Part shown: one piece after another, positions 7,757-14,915 of the stretch | Position numbering within the stretch: position 1 is the first letter of the stretch | Layout of the letters: each line of letters begins with the position of its first letter | IMG/VR virus record: IMGVR_UViG_3300033144_003181 | Span: 1 to 26,706 of that record | Direction: 5' to 3' (one strand) | Source of the DNA: a virus | DNA: 26,706 nucleotides | Translations under genes and position numbers: made by a program | Notes under the pieces: generated by a model | Told to the model about the DNA's origin: nothing | The model's input: only the letters and a program-made list of their open reading frames with translations | Databases searched by the model: none

Positions 7757-8095
7757 ATGAGTAAACCACTAAAATATAAATTTGAATTTACAGATGGAAC
7801 AGCACATGATGCTACTATATCTCAAGTTTCTGAATCTTTCCAAATATGCTTTCCTTATGAGTGGAGTGTTTTTGTTGACCAAGTGGGACTAACAAATAGC
7901 TTAGGGACTTGGACTATTGAAGTATCTAATGATGATAATACTTTTTACAACTACAAAAGTAACTCGGTAGATATTCCAATTATAGATGCTTACGATGATA
8001 TTCATATGTCATGGACTTATATGAGAATAAATTATAATGCTCAAACAGAAACAAGTGGAACGGTTGAATTTGAAATAACATTAAAAACTAATTAA
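7757..8095 (+). CDS. Hypothetical beta-rich structural protein
   Basis: The 112-residue protein shows alternating strand-like segments (LKYKFEFTDGTA, WTIEVSNDD, GTVEFEITLKTN), suggesting a small beta sandwich. It has no membrane segment. Between the connector and the fibre-like genes it is probably a virion part, such as a head-completion, stopper or decoration protein, but this is inference from fold pattern and place. Its TAA (8093-8095) touches the TTG start of the following gene. Confidence 0.55.
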   Translation: MSKPLKYKFEFTDGTAHDATISQVSESFQICFPYEWSVFVDQVGLTNSLGTWTIEVSNDDNTFYNYKSNSVDIPIIDAYDDIHMSWTYMRINYNAQTETSGTVEFEITLKTN

Positions 8096-9649
8096 TTGGC
8101 TATAGGTACTGTAATACATGGAGAGGATGCTGGTTCTGGTGGTGGTAGTGGAACTGGATGGAATGGTCAAGTAGAGTTTAGAGGTGATTTACCAATAACT
8201 TTAGGGAATCCTCCTATAGGTTCTATTTACCTAGTTGAAAAACCTACTACAATACTTTTTGGTGCTTATAAGACATACCAAAGTGGTTTATATATAAAAG
8301 ATACTGATACGGGTTCTTTAAGCGATTGGAGAAGATTAAATGTAAAGGTTAACTTTACTGATTCTGAATTTGCTTTAGTTAGTGCCGCTGACAATTCTAA
8401 AAGAGCAAGGTTTGATTTATCGCTTATTACAGCATCTACCACAAGAACTTACACATATCAAGATAAAGATGGAACTATTGCCTTATTAAGTGATATTGTA
8501 TTACAAGATTTACAGAGTGTTTTAAACGAAGGTTTTAACACTGGTGGTAATGATATAGAAACTCAAAATAATGACAAATTTATACCAGAGAACGGGGAAA
8601 CTTTCTTAAATCTAAGAGATGGGGCACAATATGAAATAGTTGGGGCTGATGTGAATGGCGGTGGAATTACTGGTTTTGCATATTTGTTTGATGGAGATAT
8701 AACATTCACAGCTACTATAGGTACTGAGATAGAAATATCTGGAACACCAGCAGGCGTTAATGATGGAATACATACAATATCAGATGTTGACTATGATGGA
8801 ACAAATACAAGAGTTCAATGGTCTGGTATTGTTACAGAGCTTGGGACACCTTACGGAAAGATGACAATTCCACAAGATGGTTGGCTAAGGTTGGGTGACT
8901 CTGATAACAACTTTTTTTTACAGGATGTTTTTGGGTTTAAATTAATAGGTATTATAAACAAGTATAGTGCTAGTGCGTTTTCAGAATTTTACTCATTTTT
9001 TGGATTCACATATATGTGGAATACTGATAGGGAGGATGCAAATCCAGCGAATCATAGACAAGGGGGGTTTACCGTACATAATAATAGATTTAGTTCAGGA
9101 ACAACTACATTAGGAAGTGATGATAGTTATCCTACTTCAGCTTCTCTTAGTAGAGTTCTATTTGGTGTTAATTTGCCAAATATATTTGCAGGAGGGGCTA
9201 AATGGATAACTGCAAGAATACAAGAGTCTATAACTTCGAGAAGGTTTGTAATAAACCATCCTCATACTGATGGTTCAGCACAGGGCGCACCATTTGAACA
9301 TATCATAGATTCAATATATCCTACAGAACAAAGAACATGGGTTTTGCCTGACAAATCAGATACGTTTGCAGGTCTACAAGATATATTAAAGACAAAATCT
9401 GGTATTGTTCCTATTGCATCTTTTGCGGTATCAGGTGGTAATTTAAGAGCAACCGTTAATTTTTCTACTGCTTTTGCTGATGCTAATTACTCTATTTCAT
9501 TAATGGAGACAACAAACGCAAACAGGAGGGTAAATATGAAAGTTGATTCAGCACCTACATCTGCAGGGTTTACAATTAGTTTAGGAACAAGTAACCCTAA
9601 CAATATAGTTGATGTACGTTGGATAGCAATTAAAAACGGAGAAAATTAA
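8096..9649 (+). CDS. Fibre-like virion appendage protein (TTG start)
   Basis: The 517-residue protein has a Gly/Ser-rich N-terminus (residues 10-24). It then carries a fibre-type segment at about 87-133: NFTDSEFALVSAADNSKRAR, then FDLSLITASTTRTYTYQDKDGTIALLSD. The pattern (R-T-x-T-x-x-D-x-x-GTIAL) recurs in tail fibres. A second, looser copy is QRTWVLPDKSDTFAGLQD around 415-432. The C-terminus is beta-rich (ASFAVSGGNLRATVNF). The start is TTG directly after the previous TAA; there is no in-frame ATG until beyond residue 250. The location between connector and tail genes, not at the tail-tip end, leaves open whether it is a head, neck or tail appendage. Confidence 0.7.
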   Translation: MAIGTVIHGEDAGSGGGSGTGWNGQVEFRGDLPITLGNPPIGSIYLVEKPTTILFGAYKTYQSGLYIKDTDTGSLSDWRRLNVKVNFTDSEFALVSAADNSKRARFDLSLITASTTRTYTYQDKDGTIALLSDIVLQDLQSVLNEGFNTGGNDIETQNNDKFIPENGETFLNLRDGAQYEIVGADVNGGGITGFAYLFDGDITFTATIGTEIEISGTPAGVNDGIHTISDVDYDGTNTRVQWSGIVTELGTPYGKMTIPQDGWLRLGDSDNNFFLQDVFGFKLIGIINKYSASAFSEFYSFFGFTYMWNTDREDANPANHRQGGFTVHNNRFSSGTTTLGSDDSYPTSASLSRVLFGVNLPNIFAGGAKWITARIQESITSRRFVINHPHTDGSAQGAPFEHIIDSIYPTEQRTWVLPDKSDTFAGLQDILKTKSGIVPIASFAVSGGNLRATVNFSTAFADANYSISLMETTNANRRVNMKVDSAPTSAGFTISLGTSNPNNIVDVRWIAIKNGEN

Positions 9650-9652
9650 AAA

Positions 9653-10744
9653 ATGAGTTTAGCAATTGAAAATATAGAGTTTGACAGCCTTACATCTGAT
9701 CCAACAACATTAACAGATGGTATGTTTTGGTATAGGTCAGATTTAAACGCTTTTAGGTATAGAGATAGCGGTATTACAAAAGAATTTTCAGAAGGAACGC
9801 CACAGCCTTTACCAATAATAACATTAACTTCAAATGATACTACTACTACAATATCTCAATCATCACCAACCATTTTAGGATGGAATATTGAAAGAGAAAA
9901 AGATACTGGATTTACACATAGTACAAGTGTAAATAATAGTAGATTAACAGTTGATGAAGATGGTACTTATCAACAAAGAGCACAATTTGTTGGTAAAATA
10001 TTAATTGATGGTGTTGTTCAATCTCAACCATATCATGGTGGTTATATAAGAAACTCAGGAAGTTCTTCTGATTATTGGACTTGCGAAATTGAACCAGAAC
10101 CAATAAAATTAACAGCTGGACAATATATTGAATTTCAAATTCAAATTGATTCACAAATAACAACACCAATTACAGGAGTTTTTCAAGGTGACCGTTCAAG
10201 TTGTTCACTTTTAAAATTACAAGGTTCTAAAGGACAAAAAGGTGACCCTGGCAGCGGTTCAAATATTATTGTTAAAAAAAATGGGGCAACAGTTGGAACT
10301 TTAACTGATTCTATTGATATTTTGGGGGGTGTTCCAGTAGTTGACCAAGGCAGTAATAAAACAAGTATTGAAATTGGTAATTATGCCCATGCAACTGGAA
10401 TAACTCAAATGCCATCAAGCCAAATTAGAGAAATTGCAATAACAAGTGGCAGTATTGATGATTATAATTTAGGGAATTTTAATGTTCATTTTATAAACCC
10501 AGGAAACAGTGATAGACCATTTAGTGGAATGGTTGCACCACCTGCTGGAGTGAATAGAATTGTAACAATTATAAATAGTGGAACAAATGGTAAAATAAAA
10601 TTTGAAAACAATAATAATTCAAGCGTTGCAGCAAACAGGATTTTATTAGCTGATAATAATAATTTTGACTTACCGCGTGGGGGTTCAGTTCAATATATTT
10701 ACAAACATAGTTCTAGTAGGTGGATAACTTATACTTATTACTAA
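9653..10744 (+). CDS. Appendage protein with C1q-like jelly roll and collagen-like linker
   Basis: The 363-residue protein has N-terminal region 1-45 (DGMFWYRSDLNAFRYRDSG) resembling the anchor segment of several phage structural proteins. Residues about 55-188 look like a C1q/TNF-type jelly roll: strand-rich with LTVDEDGTYQQRAQF, LTAGQYIEFQIQID and final SSCSLLKLQ. Residues 191-202 are four Gly-X-Y triplets (GSKGQKGDPGSG). The C-terminal part (to ANRILLADNNNFDLPRGGSV and SSRWITYTYY) resembles trimeric receptor-binding tips of phage fibres. A trimeric surface appendage is the best reading. It could decorate head or tail, given its position. Confidence 0.7.
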   Translation: MSLAIENIEFDSLTSDPTTLTDGMFWYRSDLNAFRYRDSGITKEFSEGTPQPLPIITLTSNDTTTTISQSSPTILGWNIEREKDTGFTHSTSVNNSRLTVDEDGTYQQRAQFVGKILIDGVVQSQPYHGGYIRNSGSSSDYWTCEIEPEPIKLTAGQYIEFQIQIDSQITTPITGVFQGDRSSCSLLKLQGSKGQKGDPGSGSNIIVKKNGATVGTLTDSIDILGGVPVVDQGSNKTSIEIGNYAHATGITQMPSSQIREIAITSGSIDDYNLGNFNVHFINPGNSDRPFSGMVAPPAGVNRIVTIINSGTNGKIKFENNNNSSVAANRILLADNNNFDLPRGGSVQYIYKHSSSRWITYTYY

Positions 10745-10754
10745 AATTTAAAAA

Positions 10755-11153
10755 ATGACTAAAATATTCTATAAAGAAGATAACGAGTTAATACCTGCAA
10801 TTGAATTTTCAGATGTTCAACCTATTGATTTTAGTCCTGTTATTGATGAATCTGAATATAAATCACTTATAAAAATGCAATATAAGTGTAGAGAAAAGGA
10901 CGGTAAAGAATATTTTGAAGAAGTAAGGAGTGATTTAGTTTATAGTTATACGATTGAAGAAACTATTACTGCTGAGGATGTTTTTTTTATTGAAACAGCA
11001 TTAGAGCCAGTTTTATTAAAACTAGAAAGGGGTGATTGGATGACTGCCTCCTATTTAATGATAAATAATGTAGTTGTTGAATCTTCTTTAACACAAGAAC
11101 TTTATGATAAAATATTAAACTATATAAACTTATATATACAAAACAATTATTAA
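10755..11153 (+). CDS. Hypothetical acidic protein after the appendage genes
   Basis: The 132-residue soluble protein is acidic in its first half. A C-terminal helical part includes ALEPVLLKLERGDWMTASYL and ends LYDKILNYINLYIQNNY. No catalytic motif or membrane segment is visible. Its place directly behind two fibre-like genes would suit a fibre-assembly chaperone or a small attached protein, but there is no sequence evidence for that. An AT-rich hairpin follows its stop, suggesting the end of a transcription segment. Confidence 0.55.
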   Translation: MTKIFYKEDNELIPAIEFSDVQPIDFSPVIDESEYKSLIKMQYKCREKDGKEYFEEVRSDLVYSYTIEETITAEDVFFIETALEPVLLKLERGDWMTASYLMINNVVVESSLTQELYDKILNYINLYIQNNY

Positions 11154-11155
11154 CA

Positions 11156-11175
11156 AAAAACTAAATAAAGTTTTT
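11156..11175 (+). terminator. AT-rich hairpin, possible terminator
   Basis: AAAAACT (11156-11162) and AGTTTTT (11169-11175) form a perfect 7-bp inverted repeat with the loop AAATAA, directly after the stop of the 10755 gene. Its design matches the hairpin at 122-145 (T run within the 3' arm). It is weak and could act on either strand. Confidence 0.4.
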
Positions 11176-11195
11176 AACTTAAAAAACAGCTTAAA

Positions 11196-11462
11196 ATGAA
11201 TGTAAGTGAAGTAGAAGTAATATTGTTTGAGTTTAAAATTATAAGCGGTTTATTTTTGGCTTTAACAACATTAATTATTTTCGTTTGGAAAACAGAAAGT
11301 AAAAAGAGAGATGAAAACAGAAAAGAGGATAACGAGCATCATACAAAGATGTTTAACCAACATGGTAAAATTTTAGAAGAGGTAAAAAAAGCTGTTGAAA
11401 AACTATCCACAAAAACGGCTATTCATTCAGTACAAATTGAAAATTTAAAAAATAAAAAATGA
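11196..11462 (+). CDS. Single-pass membrane protein with coiled coil (holin/spanin-like)
   Basis: The 88-residue protein has one hydrophobic segment at about 13-31 (FKIISGLFLALTTLIIFVW), then a highly charged helical tail (about 35-85, with KILEEVKKAVEKLSTK heptad-like repeats). This topology is shared by XhlA-type holin partners, inner-membrane spanins (Rz-like) and some tail-tip-associated membrane proteins. The stop overlaps the next gene by ATGA, and the next gene is also a membrane protein, so they probably act together. A role in lysis or membrane modification is an inference. Confidence 0.6.
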   Translation: MNVSEVEVILFEFKIISGLFLALTTLIIFVWKTESKKRDENRKEDNEHHTKMFNQHGKILEEVKKAVEKLSTKTAIHSVQIENLKNKK

Positions 11463-11716
11463 GTTCTGTAATTGTTAAAATTGTTTACTTATTAATGGCT
11501 ACTTTTTGTACTTTAATTGGTATTAAGTACAAAAAAGTAAAAAATGAAGATTTTATTCTTAGTTTGTTTTTTATTTCGATGGCTTTTAGTTGGGGTTGGT
11601 GGGGTGTTTCTACAATATTTCACAATGCAGAAGGTTATCCGCCTCAATGGTTTTTTTATTTTTCTAATGCTCCAGTTTTTATTACAACTGTTTTAATGGT
11701 TTTTAAATTGAAATAA
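11459..11716 (+). CDS. Small three-segment membrane protein (holin candidate)
   Basis: The 85-residue protein has three hydrophobic segments at about 3-22 (SVIVKIVYLLMATFCTLIGI), 32-52 (aromatic, FSWGWWGV) and 63-83 (WFFYF...FITTVLMVF). A small size with three closely spaced transmembrane helices fits a class I holin, but no family signature is seen. It overlaps the coiled-coil membrane gene by 4 bases and is followed 2 bases later by the phospholipase-like gene. The cluster of three resembles a lysis or envelope-acting unit placed within the structural genes. Confidence 0.55.
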   Translation: MSSVIVKIVYLLMATFCTLIGIKYKKVKNEDFILSLFFISMAFSWGWWGVSTIFHNAEGYPPQWFFYFSNAPVFITTVLMVFKLK

Positions 11717-11717
11717 T

Positions 11718-12101
11718 ATGGGTTATAAACCTTATAAATATTGGACTAGGGAGGAGTTATTTAACCATGTTACTAATCAATGTATTGAAATGGGTAATGA
11801 TGATTTAATATCTATTTTTGGAGATATTATTTTTGATAAAAGATGGAATCCAATGGAAAATTATAACGGCTGTAATATTATAGCTGATAGACTACACCCG
11901 TTTCCACCTTGTTTAAAACATGATTTTGATTGGTTGGTTTTAGGGGGTGGCATAAAATATGACAGAGAATTTAAAGAGCTTTGTCATAGTTTTGGGGCTT
12001 CAAAATTTAAGTCTAAATTAAACTTTATAGGTGTTAGAATAGGATGGATATTCTTTTATAAGTGGTCTAAAATTTGGAAAAGATATAAGAATTTAAAATG
12101 A
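11718..12101 (+). CDS. Phospholipase-A2-like protein (putative)
   Basis: The 127-residue protein carries C65-L-K-H68-D69-F-D71-W72 followed by G76-G77-G78, D82 and C89. The Cys-x2-His-Asp centre with aromatic/Asp partners and a later Asp is the arrangement of small PLA2-fold enzymes, in which the His-Asp dyad activates water to cleave the sn-2 ester of phospholipids. NYNGCN (C52) precedes it and might stand in for the calcium loop. The C-terminus is hydrophobic and basic (about 103-120, FIGVRIGWIFFYKW), which could contact membrane. Two membrane proteins lie directly upstream. The fold is judged by eye from few residues, so a non-enzymatic relative is possible. Confidence 0.5.
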   Translation: MGYKPYKYWTREELFNHVTNQCIEMGNDDLISIFGDIIFDKRWNPMENYNGCNIIADRLHPFPPCLKHDFDWLVLGGGIKYDREFKELCHSFGASKFKSKLNFIGVRIGWIFFYKWSKIWKRYKNLK

Positions 12102-12808
12102 ATAAACAAACAGTTGATATAATAGGTGATTTTGTAGATAATATTTCTGCTGAAGTTGTTATTTCAGAAGTTATAGATAATGGAAACGGTAGTTATACTT
12201 TAATTACTAATTGCACTTGGTGGGTTTCTATCTGTCACACATACGAAATAGATGGGTTTAAATACATAGTTGATTCTTTTTCTATTAACCAAAGTATAAC
12301 AGTTAAGCCAGTAGGACACGCAAATATTCCAATTCCAACTACACTAACATTATTACCCCCTAATTATATACATGGTACTCTTAAAATGGCTGGTAATGAA
12401 GTTGATGGTGAAACTGATAAAACAAAACTATGTCCTTTTGTTTATTTATTTGAGATAATAACAGATAGAAAAAATACAGATGAAGAATCTATGATAGATA
12501 GAGAAGTTGATTTAAGATTATTTTTCTTAAACTCTGTTAATACTAAGGACTGGCTAACAAATGAACATTATGAATATTTTGTCAACCCAATGCAACAGAT
12601 GGTTGACTTATTTATCTATAATATAAAGAACTCAAAACTATTCACTGATGAAGTACGTCACGAATGTACACCTTTGATTAATGTTTCTGAACAAGGAACA
12701 AAAGAAAAGTCCGTATTTGACTGTAATTTATCTGGGATAGAATTAAGAATTTTTGCTGAAATACGCGAAGATTTAAGTTGTACGAGTAAAAATAAATGTA
12801 AATGTTAA
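12098..12808 (+). CDS. Hypothetical protein, probable neck/tail component
   Basis: The 236-residue soluble protein has a beta-rich N-terminal domain (TVDIIGDFVDNIS, NGSYTLITNCTWW, SINQSITVKPVG, TLTLLPPNYIHG). A helical middle follows (EHYEYFVNPMQQMVDLFIYNIKNS). The C-terminus is Cys-rich (CTSKNKCKC). It lies just before the probable tail-tube gene, so a tail terminator or connector function is plausible in the order neck-tube-chaperone-tape measure. No motif confirms this. It overlaps the phospholipase-like gene by 4 bases (ATGA). Confidence 0.55.
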   Translation: MNKQTVDIIGDFVDNISAEVVISEVIDNGNGSYTLITNCTWWVSICHTYEIDGFKYIVDSFSINQSITVKPVGHANIPIPTTLTLLPPNYIHGTLKMAGNEVDGETDKTKLCPFVYLFEIITDRKNTDEESMIDREVDLRLFFLNSVNTKDWLTNEHYEYFVNPMQQMVDLFIYNIKNSKLFTDEVRHECTPLINVSEQGTKEKSVFDCNLSGIELRIFAEIREDLSCTSKNKCKC

Positions 12809-12824
12809 ATTTAAAATTAAAAAG

Positions 12825-13778
12825 ATGGCTATAGTATGCGATTGTAGTACTGGCGGTGGAAACACTGGAACACCAACGTGTTTTGGAGTTTTTGACGTAA
12901 CAGTACAAGTAATTTTGGTTAACTACTTAAAACCTGATGGTTCTATTAACGGAATAGATATTTCTACGTTATCAGCAGGTGGGACAGTATTAAGCCAAGC
13001 AGATTTGGATGCTCTTGTTAGAGATGTAAATGCTAAAACAAGATTTTATCCAACACAGCCTTTAAAGAATGTAACTGATGAAAGAGCAGATGATATTACA
13101 GAAGAATTTGAAGATACTTCCTCTGTATTTATCCAAGAAGGTGCTAGAACTTTCACTGGTTTAATCATTAAAGGTGATCCAGTTCAATTAGGTAATTTAA
13201 AAACTTGGAGATGTTCAACTTCTGGAGTTTATTTTATTGATAAGTCTGGAAACTTAATAGGTGACAAATCTAGGGATGGATTTTTAGACCCTGTATTATT
13301 ACAGGATGATTCTTTTAGTGCTTCATTAATTAAAGGAACTGATACAACTAAGCAAAAGATTTCTATTAGTTTTATTGTATCTTCTTTAGCTGATGATGCT
13401 AATTTAGGAATGATTGAAGCTAGTTCTATTACTGCTAACTTAAAAGGAGTAAGAGGACTTATTGATGTTGTTGCAGGAACTCCAAGTGGTGTTACTACTA
13501 CTGAATTTACAGTTCAGTTAAACACTAACTATGGAGGATGTACTAACCCAATAGCGGCTGAAGGTTTGGAATTGGCTGACTTCTCAATGACTGAGGTTTC
13601 TCCAACTCCTGGACCTATTGTAATAACTTCTGTGACAGAAAGTACAACCACACCAGGACTTTATACTTTTGTTTTCCCTGCACAGACTTCTGGCGATGTT
13701 CTTAGAATTAGTAACCCTTTAACTGGTCCACTATCTAAGAATTATGATTTAGGAGACTTTGATGTAACTATCCCATAA
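12825..13778 (+). CDS. Probable major tail (tube) protein
   Basis: The 317-residue protein is rich in strands, Thr, Ser and Gly, without membrane segments. A Cys-rich start (IVCDCSTGGG), a central domain (TFTGLIIKGDPVQLGNLKTW, DKSGNLIGD, and TKQKISISFIVSSLADDANLG) and a C-terminal Ig-like domain (about 220-317, TTTEFTVQLNTNY to LGDFDVTIP) are visible. The Ig-like C-terminal addition is frequent in siphovirus tube proteins. It lies between a neck candidate and genes leading to the tape measure, the expected position of the tail-tube gene, and a small gene plus a strong terminator follow. Assignment is by position and composition rather than a defined signature. Confidence 0.68.
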   Translation: MAIVCDCSTGGGNTGTPTCFGVFDVTVQVILVNYLKPDGSINGIDISTLSAGGTVLSQADLDALVRDVNAKTRFYPTQPLKNVTDERADDITEEFEDTSSVFIQEGARTFTGLIIKGDPVQLGNLKTWRCSTSGVYFIDKSGNLIGDKSRDGFLDPVLLQDDSFSASLIKGTDTTKQKISISFIVSSLADDANLGMIEASSITANLKGVRGLIDVVAGTPSGVTTTEFTVQLNTNYGGCTNPIAAEGLELADFSMTEVSPTPGPIVITSVTESTTTPGLYTFVFPAQTSGDVLRISNPLTGPLSKNYDLGDFDVTIP

Positions 13779-13954
13779 TGGATAAGAAAACAAAGAAGTT
13801 AGAGAACAAGGTGTTGACTTTTGGTAATACACAAATAAACTCTTCTGGATTGGAAAACATGACAAAAGAAGAATTTATGAAAATGTATGAAGGCAAGATT
13901 AGCACAGGAGCAAAAGAAGCTCTAAAAGAGGTTAAAAAATACCTTAAAAAGTAA
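13778..13954 (+). CDS. 58-residue lysine-rich protein after the tail-tube gene
   Basis: The start overlaps the previous stop by one base (TAATG at 13776-13780), and the frame runs to TAA 13952-13954, giving 58 residues. The N-terminus is basic (MDKKTKKLENKVLTFGN), followed by helical NMTKEEFMKMYEGKI and a Lys-rich end (EALKEVKKYLKK). The tight coupling and the following strong terminator support it as a real gene. Its position after the tube gene is where tail-assembly factors lie, but no function can be assigned. Confidence 0.65.
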   Translation: MDKKTKKLENKVLTFGNTQINSSGLENMTKEEFMKMYEGKISTGAKEALKEVKKYLKK

Positions 13955-13959
13955 TATTT

Positions 13960-13984
13960 GAGGGGTGGTTTTGCCACCCCTCTT
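13960..13984 (+). terminator. Strong rho-independent terminator
   Basis: GAGGGGTGG (13960-13968) pairs perfectly with CCACCCCTC (13974-13982) around a 5-nt loop (TTTTG), followed by TTATT. A 9-bp GC-rich stem in AT-rich DNA, 5 bases behind a stop codon, is a convincing terminator, though the T tail is interrupted. It separates the probable tube gene unit from the tail-completion/tape-measure genes. Confidence 0.85.
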
Positions 13985-13996
13985 ATTAGATAGTTT

Positions 13997-14470
13997 ATGG
14001 CAAATGAGTTTTTTCAACCAATAAGAGATATATTAAATGGTATAATTTCTTTAGATATTGATTTGGTTGCTCAAGAAATAGCCAAAACTAATGATTTTAA
14101 GAAACTTGTAATAACTTTAAACACGGAAGGGCAACCAACATCTCAACTATTTATTTTAGGTGAAGATGCAACAGGAAGAAATTTAAAAAGTATTGGAGGA
14201 GATTATTCACCTTTTACGAAAAGAGAAAAAGCTAGGAAAGGTCAGCCAACTGATAGAGTTACTTTAAAAGATGAAGGTGATTTTTATAGGTCTTTTAATG
14301 TTGTACCATTTAAAGGTGGTTTTACAATAGAGGCTGATACGTTTAAAGATGGTCAAGATTTACAAGATAGATGGGGTGATAATATTTTAGGGTTAAATGA
14401 TGAAAATATAAATATTATTATTAACTTTTACATTAATGCTATTCAAGAGAAAATCAACCAAAGAATATAA
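13997..14470 (+). CDS. Putative tail-completion/neck protein
   Basis: The 157-residue soluble protein has an N-terminal helix (FFQPIRDILNGIISLD), then GDYSPFTKREKARKGQPTDR and TLKDEGDFYRSFNVVPFKGG. The last part (a basic loop followed by D-G-x-F-Y-x-S) is typical of phage head-tail joining or tail-completion proteins of the HK97-gp10-like kind found in Bacteroidota phages. The C-terminus has DRWGDNILGLNDENI. It starts 12 bases after the terminator stem. Its 3' end overlaps the next ORF by 35 bases. Confidence 0.55.
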   Translation: MANEFFQPIRDILNGIISLDIDLVAQEIAKTNDFKKLVITLNTEGQPTSQLFILGEDATGRNLKSIGGDYSPFTKREKARKGQPTDRVTLKDEGDFYRSFNVVPFKGGFTIEADTFKDGQDLQDRWGDNILGLNDENINIIINFYINAIQEKINQRI

Positions 14471-14915
14471 TGCAAATCTTTATGATTCTATTGATGAATT
14501 ACCAATAAAAATATGGTTTGAAATTCATAAAACAGGTGATTATAGTTTATTAATCAAAGGTAAATTGAAAATAAATGATTATATTATAGATAAATGTGAT
14601 AAAAAGTGGGCTGAATTATATAATGAATACATAGATAAGTTTGGTTTATCTGAAGAGTTTTTAGTTGACTTAGATAGTCAAATTGAATTAGCACAGCAAA
14701 AGGCAGAATATATAATAAATGGAGATAGATATTTAAAGACTTTAATAAAAATAGGGGAAGAAAAATTAAAGGAAAATAGAACAGGGGAAGTTAAACCAGT
14801 AGAATTAGAAGTATTATTGGCAAAGATGTCTAAATACTACGGTTTTAAACTTGAATCTAGGGAGTTAACGGTAACGCAATATTACAGTTATTTAAAAACA
14901 ATAAATAATGGCTAA
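14436..14915 (+). CDS. Probable tail-assembly protein ahead of the tape measure
   Basis: The 159-residue helical protein contains YDSIDELPIKIWFEIHK, a phrase (LYDSI-ELPI) seen near the start of proteins encoded just upstream of tape measures in related phages. The ATG at 14436 lies inside the previous gene (35-base overlap); no other in-frame ATG occurs before MSKYYG near the end. The recognisable part begins at residue 14, so the true start could be a near-cognate codon, or the product could come from a frame change in the preceding gene. It overlaps the tape-measure start by 8 bases (ATGGCTAA). Confidence 0.6.
   Translation: MLFKRKSTKEYNANLYDSIDELPIKIWFEIHKTGDYSLLIKGKLKINDYIIDKCDKKWAELYNEYIDKFGLSEEFLVDLDSQIELAQQKAEYIINGDRYLKTLIKIGEEKLKENRTGEVKPVELEVLLAKMSKYYGFKLESRELTVTQYYSYLKTINNG

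Noticed and set aside
8096-9649. Assigning the fibre-like protein as a polysaccharide depolymerase tailspike
   Set aside because: No right-handed beta-helix repeats, glycosidase or lyase motif could be recognised; only generic fibre motifs are visible.
9912-10169. Reverse-strand ORF of 85 residues with apparent hydrophobicity
   Set aside because: It lies entirely within the jelly-roll coding region of the appendage protein; its Leu/His/Gln repeats come from antisense reading.
12678-12908. Reverse-strand ORF overlapping the start of the probable tail-tube gene
   Set aside because: It overlaps two well-supported forward genes, and its Tyr/Ser/Asn-rich sequence is not protein-like.
14470-14508. 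ATG immediately after the neck-type gene as start for the next gene
   Set aside because: It is out of frame with the 159-residue ORF, and its own frame stops after about a dozen codons.
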